NCBI GenBank assembly: GCA_015680685.1
Contig: MNCI01001838.1
Span: 268,988-332,987, forward strand
Source of the DNA: Gnetum montanum
Lineage: Eukaryota > Streptophyta > Gnetopsida > Gnetales > Gnetaceae
Direction of reading: 5' to 3'
Length of the DNA: 64,000 nucleotides
Positions 23,801 to 33,888 of this stretch are shown here, piece by piece (the first letter of the stretch is position 1; every line of letters begins with the position of its first letter). Made by a program: the position numbers and the translations under genes. The notes under the pieces are model-generated. The model saw nothing but the letters and a program-made list of their open reading frames with translations, ran no database searches and was not told the DNA's origin.

Positions 23801-26800
23801 GATATGAATGCATCCCAAAGAGTTGCCATATAGACCAACTCCCAGATCAAGCTTAGAGTCATATCCAGTAATTCCATCTATGATGAACTGAGAGCATGGA
23901 AATGTTAGTGTATAACACAGTAGTGCTTGATTACCTGAGACAGATCCATCATCAGTGTTGGCTGCCTTTTGGCTCTGCTCTTGAAGTTGATTAATAAGTT
24001 TCAATGATAAAGAACGTCCTGTGCCTTCATATCTGCAGATAAGGAAATCATTTAAACTGCTGCAAAGGTATGTGCAACAAATCCCTTATAAACGTATATG
24101 CAAAATACAGCATAAAATATGAAGGTTCTTTCTCTCTTTCTCTTTCATTTGAAAACATAAAAACAAGATTTGATTAATAATAAGCAATTTGAAACACAAC
24201 CAGAAATTACTTGGAATCCTAACGAGAAACAGACATTTTGATTAGTTCCATGTAGCCCTAACAAAAGCTGAGAAAGTTTCAGAGAAAACACTAATTTACC
24301 CGTTAACAGTAGAACACAAAAATATTAGATATGGTCCAAGTAAAGCCTTCACTATTGGTAAAGGTATTGCAGCAGCTTCATCAATAACCAATAATTCAAC
24401 TTGTGAAAGTTTTGCATAGTCTTGAGGCTGGATATACTGCAAGAACAAAATAGACAGTGTTACCTTACTGAGCAATACATTGTTTAAATAAACAAAATTT
24501 GTTTTTAATCGCAGGTAGGATGATAATATTTAATACATGCCTGATTGATTCAAATTTTTTTCCTTAAATCAATAGACCAAAATCTAAACCTCATATGCTA
24601 CACTCAGTTGCAGTTTCAGTACCATATACAAAACTCACAGTTTGCACAAAGTTTAGAAATGGCTTAAGCAACCATTCTCAAAATACAAAAAGCACCTGAA
24701 TTGTTTGACGATGCTGCTTGTACACATTTACCCTGACAACAGCTTTATTAAATGCAGGATTTGTACTTTGAACCAAATCATAGTGAGCATTTTCCTAAAC
24801 CAAACAAACCTTGTAAGTGGTCTATGAATTTGCACACAAAAATAAAGAATGATCCTTTTCATGAAAAGTTAAGAGCATACCTTGTATTCTAGTGCATCAA
24901 AACCTGCTAAAACAAACTGAAATAATGTTTTTAAATTTTCTGGACTTGGTGCAGTCACATAGATATTTGAATATCTGGAAACATACCAAGAGCATGTAAA
25001 TAAAATAGGTTGAATTAAGGAACAAAAGATTAATTTCCTGGAAAAGCTTAAACTGACCCAGCAGCAACTGCACCAGCTATAGCAAGACCTAATGCAGCAG
25101 ATTTGCCTCGTCCTCGGGATGCAGTTAATGCAACAGTGCTCCTCAATGTTTTTTCCAATGTTGCATCAAGAAATGTGATCACAGCCTTTGCCTTTTAAAA
25201 TGAGAATATAAATTTAAAATAATTTTATGGTCAAAGCCCAGTCAATGATAACAATAAAAACATTGTCATTTCATACAACTTTTTTATAAAAAAAAAGCAG
25301 CCTCTTTTGGGAAAGTTAGTTCGGAGAATCATGAATGAAGATGTCAAATGCATTAAAGTGATGAAGACTAAATAGTTGAATAACACTGAAAATTTTCTGG
25401 AAGGACCACATATTATTGGTGCTGCCCCAATGTAGGAAGAACTTGAAAAAGTGCATGCATGAATAAAAAATCACTTCATGAAATTTGAAGATGGTGAGAA
25501 TAAATTATGGGAAAATAAACATTCATACAAATTTCCAGAGGTTTATGATACTCTATGCATAGGTCAAAGAGATAAAAAAGCTATTCATGTTTTAATTTTT
25601 TTTTTTTGAATTGGCACAAAAATCAAAAAAATTAACTATCAATAATTTGTTAAAGTGAGGATAGATCACAGTTAACAGATGTTTATGTAAGAATGCTTGT
25701 GAAGATTGTGATCATATCTTTCTGCACTGCCCTGCAAATGTTCATATTTGAAACAGAGTTTGAAAACCTACAAATCAGCATTTTATTATGCCAAAACCTT
25801 AACAGGATCATGCTGTAGCTTACACTTGGGTCGGTGGAAGTCAATGCATCAACAAAATTTGGGGTGCTTTCCTAGTACACATGATCTTTCAAATCTGGAA
25901 GGAAAGAAATCAAAGACCTTTTTAAGGGACAGAAATACATCTAGATAGTATGGTGGCTTCCAGTAAAAAATTGAAAAAAGAATATGATATTTAACCCATG
26001 GGCGCCAAGTCAGCAATGGTCCCCAAAGCAGCCACAGCAACCTAGGCAACTGACACAGGTCCTATCTAACACTGAGCCACCAAGGCTACCTCCCCCTCTC
26101 AGAAAACAAGGGAAAACCCTTTTACAAGATCACTCAACTTGCCAAATGTTCCTGTGCCCAGAGGAAGATCATAAACCAGAATTTATTTATCCAAATAAGA
26201 CTTGACTGCCCCAAGTCTTTGAGCTTTACACAATTATAATTTTTATTTCTAAATATAAAATTAGACTAGTACTTGAGATAATTATTTTATTATAAATTTG
26301 ATCCTACCATCTTAGTTGATCATTAAGATCCCAAGACTAATTTCATTGTACTTCATATCTTTTCTATTAATATATTTTCTTTTTACTTCAGACAAGTTGA
26401 TCACGTTGAGCACTATTTTTGTCTTCATGCTTTTATCACATCAATATATTATGCTTGTCTTTTGTACAACATGCCACAGGTTCAAATCCTGCCATCCCTA
26501 CTTATGATTTACCCTCTAGTTTAACCCTATTAGGCTTTCATTTATTGGATGACATAGGCTAACCCATTAAATAAAGAACAAAGAGGCCATGCTTCAAGCA
26601 AGATAACAATTATCTTGCTAGCATACTTGCACAATAAGTTAAATAAAGAAAACGTCTGAACTATGAAGAGTTAAAAATAACCATTATGATACCAATTTAT
26701 AAGAACAAAGGAACCTTTCAAAATTATGCAGATGATTAAACTTCTGAATCACACACTGAAGCTGTGGGGAAGAGAAATAGAGAAACATACAAAACAAGAA

Positions 26801-29800
26801 TCATTAATCTATGGCAATCATATTAGGCTCATGCCAAAAACGTAAACAATAGATGTGGTTTTCTTACTAAGAAGATAGCTGCAGAAGTTTAGATTGAAGA
26901 GAAAATATAAGATGTTTCTAGGCTTGAAGAAAGCATATGATCCCATTGCAGAGAAAATTTTTGGTTTGCATTGAGTCAAAAAGGCACCCGAATTGAAATA
27001 AATGAACCTCATCAAAGACTTAATCAAGTACTATAAAATGTTTGTACTATCTGCAGTCTTACAACCAACTTTTGAGGAGTTGGACCTCACCAAAACTCAC
27101 GATAAGTCAGGAGTTTTGCCAAAAATATATAATAAAAGAAATATCACTTTACGTGTGATTCATTAGCAGACAATATAATAAGAATAGAAAAAATCAAAAT
27201 AAAAAGAAATGAAAAGAAAAACATCACCTAATAGTGGAGAGGTGAATGCAGATATGGATAAATAAAGCATAATCAAAAGAGAATTAACCAGAAGCAAACA
27301 AATATGGAAACCACCATAATTAAATGGGGATCAAGACATAGAAAAATGTGACTGCTTATGCTACATAGGATGCATTCTGCAAAAAGATGGAAAAATTAAA
27401 CAGGATGTTGTTAATAGAATAGAACTTGGGAAAAGACTGCAAAATAAACTAGTATAGTCCTATGTAATTGTAAGATTTTGAATAAACTTGGAAAAACATT
27501 GCAAAATTGTGGCGAAAACCCTCGTTATGATAGCCCTCAGGAAGTGCCAGAATAAAGAATTAATGCAGCTGGGATGTGTAGTTGAGATAAATAGTAGGGT
27601 AAAAAGTAAAGACAAAATTAGAAATGGGCATTTTAAATCTAGTTTAGGGATTGTGCCTATAGAAGAGAATATAAAGAGAGCCAGCTAAGGGGGTTTCACT
27701 ATGTTCAGCATAGACCAGAGATTCCTATGGTGCAAAGGAGTTTTTCATCCAAATAGGGGAAAATCAATAATGATGGACATCAAAGAAAACATAGTATGAA
27801 CCAGATGAAAATAATGTGACAGATTTTTTTAGTACCTAAAGATTTTTCAATTAAGTCAACCTGTTTCTATAAATTGAAACTTCGCAGTAGAAGAAACAAA
27901 GTGTTTCTCAAAGCCCTACATTTACATGGATGCGGAAAATTAATTCATAAAGCTGCTAACCCAAATAAATCATAGTAGTAGCAATTTTGAAACTTCAGTT
28001 TAATGTGTAAGAGCCAATACTTCCCAGAGAATTTCATACCTGATCTAATGTTCGGCATTTTCCAATCAGTGGCCCCACAGGCTGATCATCTCGAAGTTGT
28101 TCTTTAAGATCCTTCAAATCTTTCTCTGCTTCGGATAACCCTTCATTACCCTATAAACGAAGTCTGGTGTTTATGGTCATAATTCAGAGGAATGAAAAGT
28201 AAAAATATTCATGAAATCCTTCAACACAAACCTCAGGCACAAAGATTCGGGTTAATGATCGAACATGAGATGATATAGGTAAAATATTAAGCTCATCATC
28301 CATGACAATGCAAGATTTACAGTCTGCCAATGATAAAGTGAACCGTTCATTAAAACGTGCAACTGTATTAGCATTAGACTCTGTACGAAACCTGGCATGA
28401 ACATCCTGAAACATGACATATTGTAAAGAAAATAAGTCCCCATTTGTAAATCCTTCCAAGAAGCAAATGAACACCCGTGCCTCCAAACCCATGCCATCAT
28501 AAAAAATTTTAAACAAGAATGATAATAATAATAATAACTACTACTACTACAAAGTTACAGAGTCTTTCCATGATTAATGAAATACAAAAACAGTTTACAC
28601 ATTTCCAGCAGAAGCAATATAAGGCTCTAAACTTTAAGCCAACGTTGGAAGATAGTTTTTTTAATGCTTCCGGAAGTTGTAAAAAAACAGGTGAAGTGAT
28701 CATAATAAGGCAAATAACAAGCAGTTTTGTGACCCAACGCCAACCCAAAAAGCAAGATACAAGCAAACATTACAAAAAGATGAATTACTTTGAGAATATT
28801 AATATCTTTTCTAAAAATATGAAAAAATAATGCAACACATGCTACCTATGAAAGCCATTTTGATCAATCAGGGTTATCAATTTTCTTAAACACATGTAAA
28901 TCAGAAACGGTTGAAAGTCTTTAGATTTACCACTAAAATGAACATTGATTCAATAAGATGGAGATATTTCAATAAATAACTAAAAAAATCAATAAAAACC
29001 TACTGGTTAATTTATGATCAAAAAGGATAAAAGCTATGCTAATCAGGAGCACTTACCATAACTATAGTGTAGAGGCTACTGAGTGAGGCAAGAGATGTGA
29101 GCAGCAACACTGTCAGTCCCCCTCCTTCAACTGTCTCAATGGTACGAGCCAGAAGATTTGGAGTCAATGCCTCAAAGTCCTGGAAAACAAAAATTTGAGG
29201 CATCTCCTTAAAGGCTGCTATATGATAGCACAGTACACTTTTTTTTTTTTGGTTGAAGGCAGAAAAAGGGAAAAAAGCAAAAAGCACTCACCTGAAGAAC
29301 ACACATTCCATAAGTGTTTCCTAAAATCTTCTCTGTTTCAGAATAATAGCAGTAACGAACTTCAGTGCTATTAACAAAAAGGGAGAAGGGATCATCTTTC
29401 TCAGGATCCAACTGCCCTCTTTGCATCATCTTTTTCAGTTGTTTGTGGCGCTTTTTCTTGTGACTACAGTGAGTTTGGGATTCAGTATCATAATGCATCA
29501 AATATTCAAAAATTTAAAATTCTGAATTCCTAATTACATTAGAATTAATTTAATATAAAAACAATCAACATACTATAACTAGATGTATGCACAGAATCCT
29601 CTGTATCTACCTACATAATTAAATACAATTTTGTTTTACAAGTTTGTGACTCCAACATAATTCCCAGTATTAGAAATGGCTATGGCAGTACAAATGGTTG
29701 ATTATTTAAGGGGATTTTTAACAATATCAAAATATTCTGAAGTTGACATATAATGGCAAGAATAGCTGACGCTTCTTTTGTTTTCAACTTGCCTTAAAAG

Positions 29801-30631
29801 AAATGGCTTAGTTTTCAATCATGTAAAAAACCCACAGAAAGGCCCTTAGTATTTTAACTTTCTAATTGCATCATAATATAACCTAACGTAAAAAAAACCC
29901 CAAAATACCGGAAGTTCATAACTTTGAAAAAATAAACCCTGTATCTATACCTGCATGATTAAATACAAATTTTAATTTACAGGCAGATGCCATTCTCCGA
30001 ACCCCTTTTAAGCTGACCACAAAAAAGTCAAAATATAAACTTTCTTGTAACAATATCTATACATTTCTTATATTCACTTAGGAGCATAACCTGGTGCAAT
30101 CTATATTTCTATAGGTTCATTTCCTTTCAAACAAAATGGGAAGAACAGAATCACCCCTCTGAAAACGGGCAGATACTCTGCATTCAATCTCTTGTCTACA
30201 AAACCTGTGTTGTTATAGTACTACTTCATGTTCGAAAAAATTTGAGACGACCAACCTGCTAAGGAACAGTTTATTCTTGTAGCACCACAAAACTGACGGT
30301 CGAGACTTAACAGAGGCCTTGGTAAGCATGTAGTGAAGGTTAACAACCTGGAAGAAAAAAATGTTTCTTAAAAAATCATTCGCAAATATGTTTTGTACGC
30401 ACCGGTAAGTACGCACAAAAACATCACCGTTTTCTGAAGCATAAAATCATTTTATAAGTGAGGCAAAAACAAAGACGACAACGTATCATGAATGAGTCTG
30501 TAAATATAAAACTAGCAGGTTCATACCTGCTCACGGCCTTTATCTCCGACAATCACGAACATGGATCGATGGCGGGTCTTCACACCATTCTCCACTAGAG
30601 TGCGAATTCTTTCGTCCACCTTCTTTCTCAT
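14576..30631 (-). CDS. NAT10: RNA cytidine acetyltransferase, NAT10/Kre33 family (26 exons)
   Basis: Nucleolar enzyme of the family that uses ATP and acetyl-CoA to make N4-acetylcytidine in 18S rRNA and, with an adaptor, in tRNA. Exons traced on the minus strand: 30631-30527, 30347-30256, 29463-29292, 29179-29057, 28405-28232, 28150-28040, 25191-25058, 24974-24881, 24794-24696, 24436-24300, 24032-23935, 21980-21854, 21747-21660, 21546-21447, 21364-21312, 18240-18064, 17942-17905, 17055-16971, 16467-16288, 16162-16054, 15965-15896, 15800-15650, 15465-15337, 15259-15131, 15044-14979, 14824-14576. All junctions are GT-AG, phases agree and the sum is 3090 bp (1029 residues plus stop), close to the usual 1020-1030. 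Order: N-terminal domain, RecD-like helicase (Walker A Lys289, Walker B Asp387-Glu388), GNAT, tRNA-binding C-terminus, Lys-rich tail. The start MRKKVDERIR is the family's conserved N-terminus. No damaging change seen. Confidence 0.95.
16468..16970 (-). other. NAT10-like intron 18
   Basis: 503-base AT-rich intron between exons 18 and 19. Nothing recognised in it. Confidence 0.7.
17056..17904 (-). other. NAT10-like intron 17
   Basis: 849-base AT-rich intron between exons 17 and 18. No repeat family or reading frame recognised. Confidence 0.7.
17905..18240 (-). CDS. NAT10: NAT10-like exons 16-17: acetyl-CoA-binding GNAT core
   Basis: Exon 16 (18240-18064) has DGHQPHGDQIPW and GARIVRIAVHP, and exon 17 (17942-17905) starts AGYGSVSVELLAR. 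Together they give the RxxGxG-type acetyl-CoA motif (Arg628-Ala-Gly-Tyr-Gly). The 121-base intron between them is ordinary. The acidic loop that follows (AEEEEDKK) is in exon 18. Confidence 0.9.
18590..18720 (-). repeat. tRNA-derived SINE-like relic in intron 15
   Basis: Read on the minus strand, GGTTAGAGCATGAGGC followed by a TGTGGTCTGCAGTCACAAG stretch and AAGTTCTATTCG looks like the middle and B-box side of a tRNA, followed by the CACATG-rich tail usual for plant SINEs. Same strand as the host gene. Degenerate, limits approximate. Confidence 0.4.
19180..20165 (+). pseudogene. LINE (RTE-like) reverse transcriptase relic in intron 15
   Basis: Frame fragments match the C-terminal half of a widespread plant LINE reverse transcriptase: VIQEMYEEAIARIRTE near 19205, a YLGS(L)LQSDGEID-type piece near 19560, NFYKTVARQPTILYGAEF near 19690-19745, KISVAEMQMLG near 19770, and a terminal HIVGTS-type piece near 20105. 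Many stops and frameshifts. It is antisense to the host gene inside the 3071-base intron (18241-21311). The start upstream of 19180 could not be placed. Confidence 0.7.
20166..21311 (-). other. Rest of NAT10-like intron 15
   Basis: AT-rich intron sequence with T-runs near 20400 and a short A/T foldback near 20565-20582. Nothing coding recognised. Confidence 0.5.
21981..23934 (-). other. NAT10-like intron 11
   Basis: 1954-base AT-rich intron. Apart from the 60-bp tandem duplication at 23226-23345 I recognise no repeat family, RNA gene or coding sequence. Confidence 0.6.
23226..23345. repeat. Two-copy tandem duplication, 60-bp unit
   Basis: Copies at 23226-23285 and 23286-23345 sharing GGAATTCACACACATTATGT and ACCTATACAGCAGTTA with about six differences. 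Located in intron 11. The open frame over it on the plus strand is a by-product of the repeat. Confidence 0.8.
24300..24436 (-). CDS. NAT10: NAT10-like exon 10: Walker B of the helicase domain
   Basis: Starts YIQPQDYAKLSQVELLVIDE and continues AAAIPLPIVKALLGPY, the very conserved Walker B region (Asp387, Glu388). The exon ends in phase 2 after the STVNG motif, continued in exon 11 by YEGTGRSLSLK. Confidence 0.9.
25058..25191 (-). CDS. NAT10: NAT10-like exon 7: Walker A of the helicase domain
   Basis: Encodes residues about 260-303. The ATP-binding loop reads ASRGRGKSAALG, with Lys289 as the phosphate-binding residue, at the position known from human NAT10 (Lys290). The following alanine/glycine-rich helix leads into YSNIYVTAPSPENLK in exon 8. 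The exon ends in phase 2 with a GG completed by the A of exon 8. Confidence 0.9.
25640..25975 (+). pseudogene. L1-type LINE 3' relic (zf-RVT and following region) in intron 6
   Basis: One frame reads CEDCDHIFLHCPA near 25696-25735, the zinc-binding pattern at the end of L1-type reverse transcriptases. About 120 bases later comes FQIWKERNQRPF, the usual 'IWKxRNxRxF' signature that follows this domain in plants. Decayed; antisense to the host gene. The upstream limit is unclear, and possible remains reach back to about 25330. Confidence 0.6.
26590..27745 (+). pseudogene. LINE (RTE-like) reverse transcriptase relic in intron 6
   Basis: Fragments in the right order for a plant LINE: IPIYKNKGTFQNYAD near 26690, ESHTEAVGKRNRE near 26745, a degenerate 'LEKAYD..P' segment near 26920, FALSQKGTRIEINE near 26960, a CYIGCILQKDGKIKQDVVNRI piece near 27360-27420, and KIRNGHFKSSLGIVPIEEN in the open frame 27488-27688. 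Antisense to the host gene and related to the relic at 19180. Frameshifts and stops throughout. Confidence 0.7.
28406..29056 (-). other. NAT10-like intron 4 with microsatellite
   Basis: 651-base intron. A trinucleotide run of ATA/ATG then ACT units lies at 28519-28550. Nothing else recognised. Confidence 0.65.
29464..30255 (-). other. NAT10-like intron 2
   Basis: 792-base AT-rich intron between exons 2 and 3. No gene or repeat recognised. Confidence 0.65.
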
Positions 30632-30659
30632 TTTGAATGACTGTGTTGGCTTCCTTCCA

Positions 30660-30668
30660 AAACCCTAA
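30660..30668 (-). promoter_or_regulatory. Telo-box upstream of the NAT10-like start codon
   Basis: AAACCCTAA on the plus strand (TTAGGGTTT in the gene's orientation), 29 bases before the ATG. This element is known from promoters and 5' leaders of plant ribosomal-protein and ribosome-biogenesis genes, which suits an rRNA-modifying enzyme. Presence is seen; function here is inferred. Confidence 0.6.
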
Positions 30669-30671
30669 ACC

Positions 30672-31340
30672 TTCTGTTCAGAAAACGATTTGAGCTCCTG
30701 CTCTATTCAGTTGTTACTTTCAAACTCGAAGACCATAGTTCTCCAGAGAACAGTCTCCCAGCCCGCTAAACCGAAGAAGCAAGCCTTGCAGCTCTTTTTA
30801 TGTATACATGTAGAAGATTTTAGGTTTCCAAGCATAGATTGCCGCTTTCTATTTATGAGTTCTTTGGCCTGCAATTAAATTGTCTAAAATAGAGGTAAAT
30901 TTCTATTTATGATTATATAGGTGTAAATGACCCTTAGGGTAGTTAAGTTTTGTTTACTTTTATAAATTGAGTATTCACTATTTTTAAAAGTTAAACCAGT
31001 TAACTTTTTATTTTACGGATTCTAATATTGATATTTATTTTATTTGTGGTGAATACATACTTCTTTTTCATTATGTTTGTGTAATCTAAAGAATCTCTCA
31101 AACAAATAAACTTGTTCAAAACACATCAATAGCAATAAATCCTTGGTATAATATATGTGTCCAATATTTTAAAGACTTGTTGGAATTAAAACTAGGTAGT
31201 ATGCACTCTTTGAACAAGTTGTTAGCATAATGGCTTAGTAGAAATTAGGTAATAACTCAATAAACTTAGTTAAATAGTCATATTGGTGTGGTGAAGATGT
31301 AGCTTGTAGTTTGCAAATTATAGGTTTAATGTCAAACCAA
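30672..31340. other. 5' leader/promoter region of the NAT10-like gene and intergenic sequence
   Basis: The first 200 bases are less AT-rich and must hold the leader and core promoter of the minus-strand gene. A TATA-like TATACATAAAAAG on the minus strand near 30803-30815 is a possible core promoter. Beyond about 30900 the sequence is AT-rich with nothing recognised. Confidence 0.4.
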
Positions 31341-31445
31341 GGAGGTGTTAGCTTAGTGATAAGACTGTTACCATAGAAACTTAAAGTTATGGGTTAGATT
31401 TCAATGGGCAGTACTAAGTCATAAAGTTCTACTAACATCTCATGT
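31341..31445 (+). repeat. tRNA-derived SINE-like head
   Basis: GGAGGTGTTAGCTTAGTGAT (A-box-like at 31349-31360) and, about 40 bases on, GGTTAGATTTC (B-box-like, 31392-31402). Related to the sequence at 13198; both are followed within about 350 bases by a zf-RVT-like LINE remnant. Confidence 0.45.
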
Positions 31446-31795
31446 TGTGATTGGCTATATGTCCAAGGAGTACATATAGCCATCTAGTTCTAGTTTGTCT
31501 TCCTATTAGCACTTGTTTTAAACATATGAGAACTATTTTTGCTCAATGTCCTCTTTGTAAAAGTGAAGACTCATTTTCTCATATATTTTTTTCATGTCCT
31601 GTTGTTCAGCATGCTTGGAAATGGACATCCAAAATTTGTAACAACATTCAACCAAGTATCATTGAAGTCATTCTTGATGATTAGCCTGCTTTTTCTACTT
31701 CATTTCTTTGTGTTTGGAATTATCTTCAACCACTTGTTTTTTACTCCATTTTGAAGCTTTCATGTGCAATTCTTTTCTAATTGGAACAACATAAC
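31446..31795 (+). pseudogene. L1-type LINE 3' relic with zf-RVT domain
   Basis: The open frame 31451-31684 contains CPLCKSEDSFSHIFFSCPVV followed by AWKW, a textbook zf-RVT pattern (CxxC, H, C, then W) from the end of plant LINE reverse transcriptases. The typical following region is present in decayed form to about 31790. Truncated at both ends; the right side abuts LTR-like sequence of element E. Confidence 0.65.
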
Positions 31796-31815
31796 TATGA
31801 CCTCACTTTAGTAAC

Positions 31816-31867
31816 TGATAAAACCAATTTTTGTTATGATGCGATATCATATCTATGATACCGTAGC
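31816..31867 (+). repeat. Element E: fragment of 5' LTR start
   Basis: TGATAAAACC followed by TATCTATGATACCGTAGC aligns with the first 50-60 bases of the element F 3' LTR (6954-7010). Element B's LTR begins directly after it. It is probably the left end of element E, whose inner part up to the protease is gone. Confidence 0.4.
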
Positions 31868-32886
31868 TAATGAGTCATTAGTTGGCTAGGTTATCTGATA
31901 AAAAATCAACTTTTTGGTTGGCTCCAATATCCTAGCCTCGACAACAAGGCTCCCATGTCAAGGCTCTAATGTTAGGGCTCCAACAACAAGGTTTCAATGT
32001 CAAGGCTTCGACAATAAAGCTACATCAATGAGGCCGCATTGATGTAGTCAGTCGTGTCAACAAGGCCCCATCGGCACATCATTTCATGTGTCAACGAGGC
32101 CTCGTCAACACAGCCTAGCAATAAAATCTATAAATACACACTCACAACTGTGTTTATGAAACTTTTTGATCAGTAGAGAAGTCAAACTCTTATAGTTTTA
32201 TTCAGTAATCTTAGAGAACAGTCAATGAGTGCCTGTAGTGTGGATCTGAGTCAGTTGTACAACATCTTATTTAAGTGGCAATATACCTGGACATATTCCA
32301 TGAACAACAATAAGATTAAGATTAATTCTTATTCTTTGTAGCACTTTGACTTAGATTAAATTTACTTTTAATGCAAGTTATATTCCATGTACTTAGTTAA
32401 TATTTACGTTTGCATGCATGTTAATGAATTGGTGGAATGAGTGCGACCAGTTTCGAACATAAACATGTATTCACTTGGTAATCTCAGCAGCGTTATTACT
32501 TGGTTCGCCTAATAGCATAGCGCTTGGTAATCCTAGTAGTAGATACATGGGTTCAGGACGTGTATGGTAGGCTAGGAATGGACACTCATCACATGTAGGC
32601 TAGTTTAGACTTTACTTTCCATTGTTAATTAGTTTAAATAATGGATTTCTTTATTATTGTTAGAAGTAGCATAAGATCGTAAGAACATCAAAAATCATAT
32701 GCCTCACTTTGGACTAAACCATACGTGACAAAGCTACCACTAGTCCAAGTGGGAAGATAGCAAACTACGATCAAGGCATAACGATCTAGATGCCACAACT
32801 AGTCCCATCCATGGAATTCAACCGGATCGTGCATGAATGCTTGTGATTCATATGGTTGGGTGTAGGGGGTACCTTGCTGCTTATCA
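31868..32886 (+). repeat. Element B: 5' LTR
   Basis: 1019 bp. The U3 contains tandem imperfect units of the type TCAAGGCT..GACAACAAGG (31930-32100) and a TATA box CTATAAATA at 32128-32136. It ends TTATCA next to the primer-binding site. Confidence 0.75.
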
Positions 32887-32906
32887 TTAGCACCGTTGTT
32901 GGGGAA
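32887..32906 (+). promoter_or_regulatory. Element B: primer-binding site (tRNA-Asp type)
   Basis: TTAGCACCGTTGTTGGGGAA directly after the LTR. It differs from the complement of the plant tRNA-Asp 3' end (TGGCGCCGTTGCCGGGGA) only by G-to-A and C-to-T changes. tRNA-Asp priming is usual for Athila elements. Confidence 0.65.
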
Positions 32907-33012
32907 CGATGCTAGTTATCTAGATTAGTTATATCATACACAATTGTTGTAAACGCATTAACGATTTATCTTTTAGAAAATATTAAGTCACACACATCAT
33001 TAACTAATAAAA

Positions 33013-33142
33013 ATGTCTCTTTCACAAGGAAGCAATAATGCATCATATGGAGAGAACATTCATTGAAGAACTAATGAGATATATGTTGAAGAAAATCGAA
33101 GTGACCAACCTCATGCAGGGGTTTCATATGTTCATGACCACC
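33013..33142 (+). pseudogene. Element B: gag N-terminus, part 1
   Basis: Starts with ATG at 33013 (MSLSQGSNN) and stays open except for one stop. It is cut at 33142 by the 5' LTR of element A. The frame resumes at 42390. Confidence 0.6.
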
Positions 33143-33865
33143 TGATGGGATGCGATATCGCATGGGTTGCAATATCGCGGCCCCGCCAATTCTATAAATA
33201 AGAGGCGGCTCTCCCTTGTTTCGCCATCTACATTTAGACCTTAGCCAAACTCTTGCCATTTTTCCATTCCAGACTTAGAATAATTTCTATGTGCCTGTAG
33301 TAGGAGTTCCAAAGTGAATGGATCTTTATTCGAGCAATTTTGTACCTAAGCACACAATTGTGTACGGCAATAAAGACGAACTTTTGGATAAACCTTGCAG
33401 TGCATGGACTAAGCTAATTAGGATTTAATTAATGTTAAATGTTTAAATGCTTTCGTAGGACTTAATCTCTCTCAACCCTCAACTCTCATAGTTAAGTGCA
33501 TTTAGTACAACCGCTTCGAGCACATGCGTTATGCTTGGTAATCCTAGTAACAAATAGCGTTTGGTAATCCTAGCAGCGTTGCATTGGTTCAGGGTGTGAA
33601 ACAACAAGTGGGAACGGATACTGATGCTAGGATGATCAAGGCTTAGTTAGTTAAAGCTAGTTAATTAGTCTCTTCACCCTTTTCCCTCTTAGCATAGGTG
33701 ATAAAACATAAAAGATATAAAAATCATATACCTCAAGTTCACTTAACCATACAACCGTGAAAAATACAAGTGAGCTTGGGAAGACAACGACTAATTAACC
33801 TTAAGTGTTCCATAAGGCGTGTAGGCACTTAGTCTATGGAGTTCGACTGGATCGCGTGTGTAATG
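33143..33865 (+). repeat. Element A: 5' LTR (end missing at an N)
   Basis: Begins TGATGGGATGCGATATCGC, has the TATA box CTATAAATA at 33192-33200, and follows the 3' LTR to about GGATCGCGTGTGTAATG, where an N stands at 33866. The last about 45 bases, the PBS and the gag start expected there are absent. The sequence after the N begins with a short foldback. Confidence 0.8.
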
Positions 33866-33888
33866 NATTGGGTAGTGTATACTCATCA

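Noticed and set aside
26470-26490. GGTTCAAATCC, a perfect tRNA B-box
   Set aside because: No A-box or cloverleaf upstream at the right distance. Not enough for a tRNA or SINE call.
28509-28830. Overlapping 85- and 103-residue frames in intron 4
   Set aside because: Built on the trinucleotide repeat and AT-rich intron sequence. No family resemblance.
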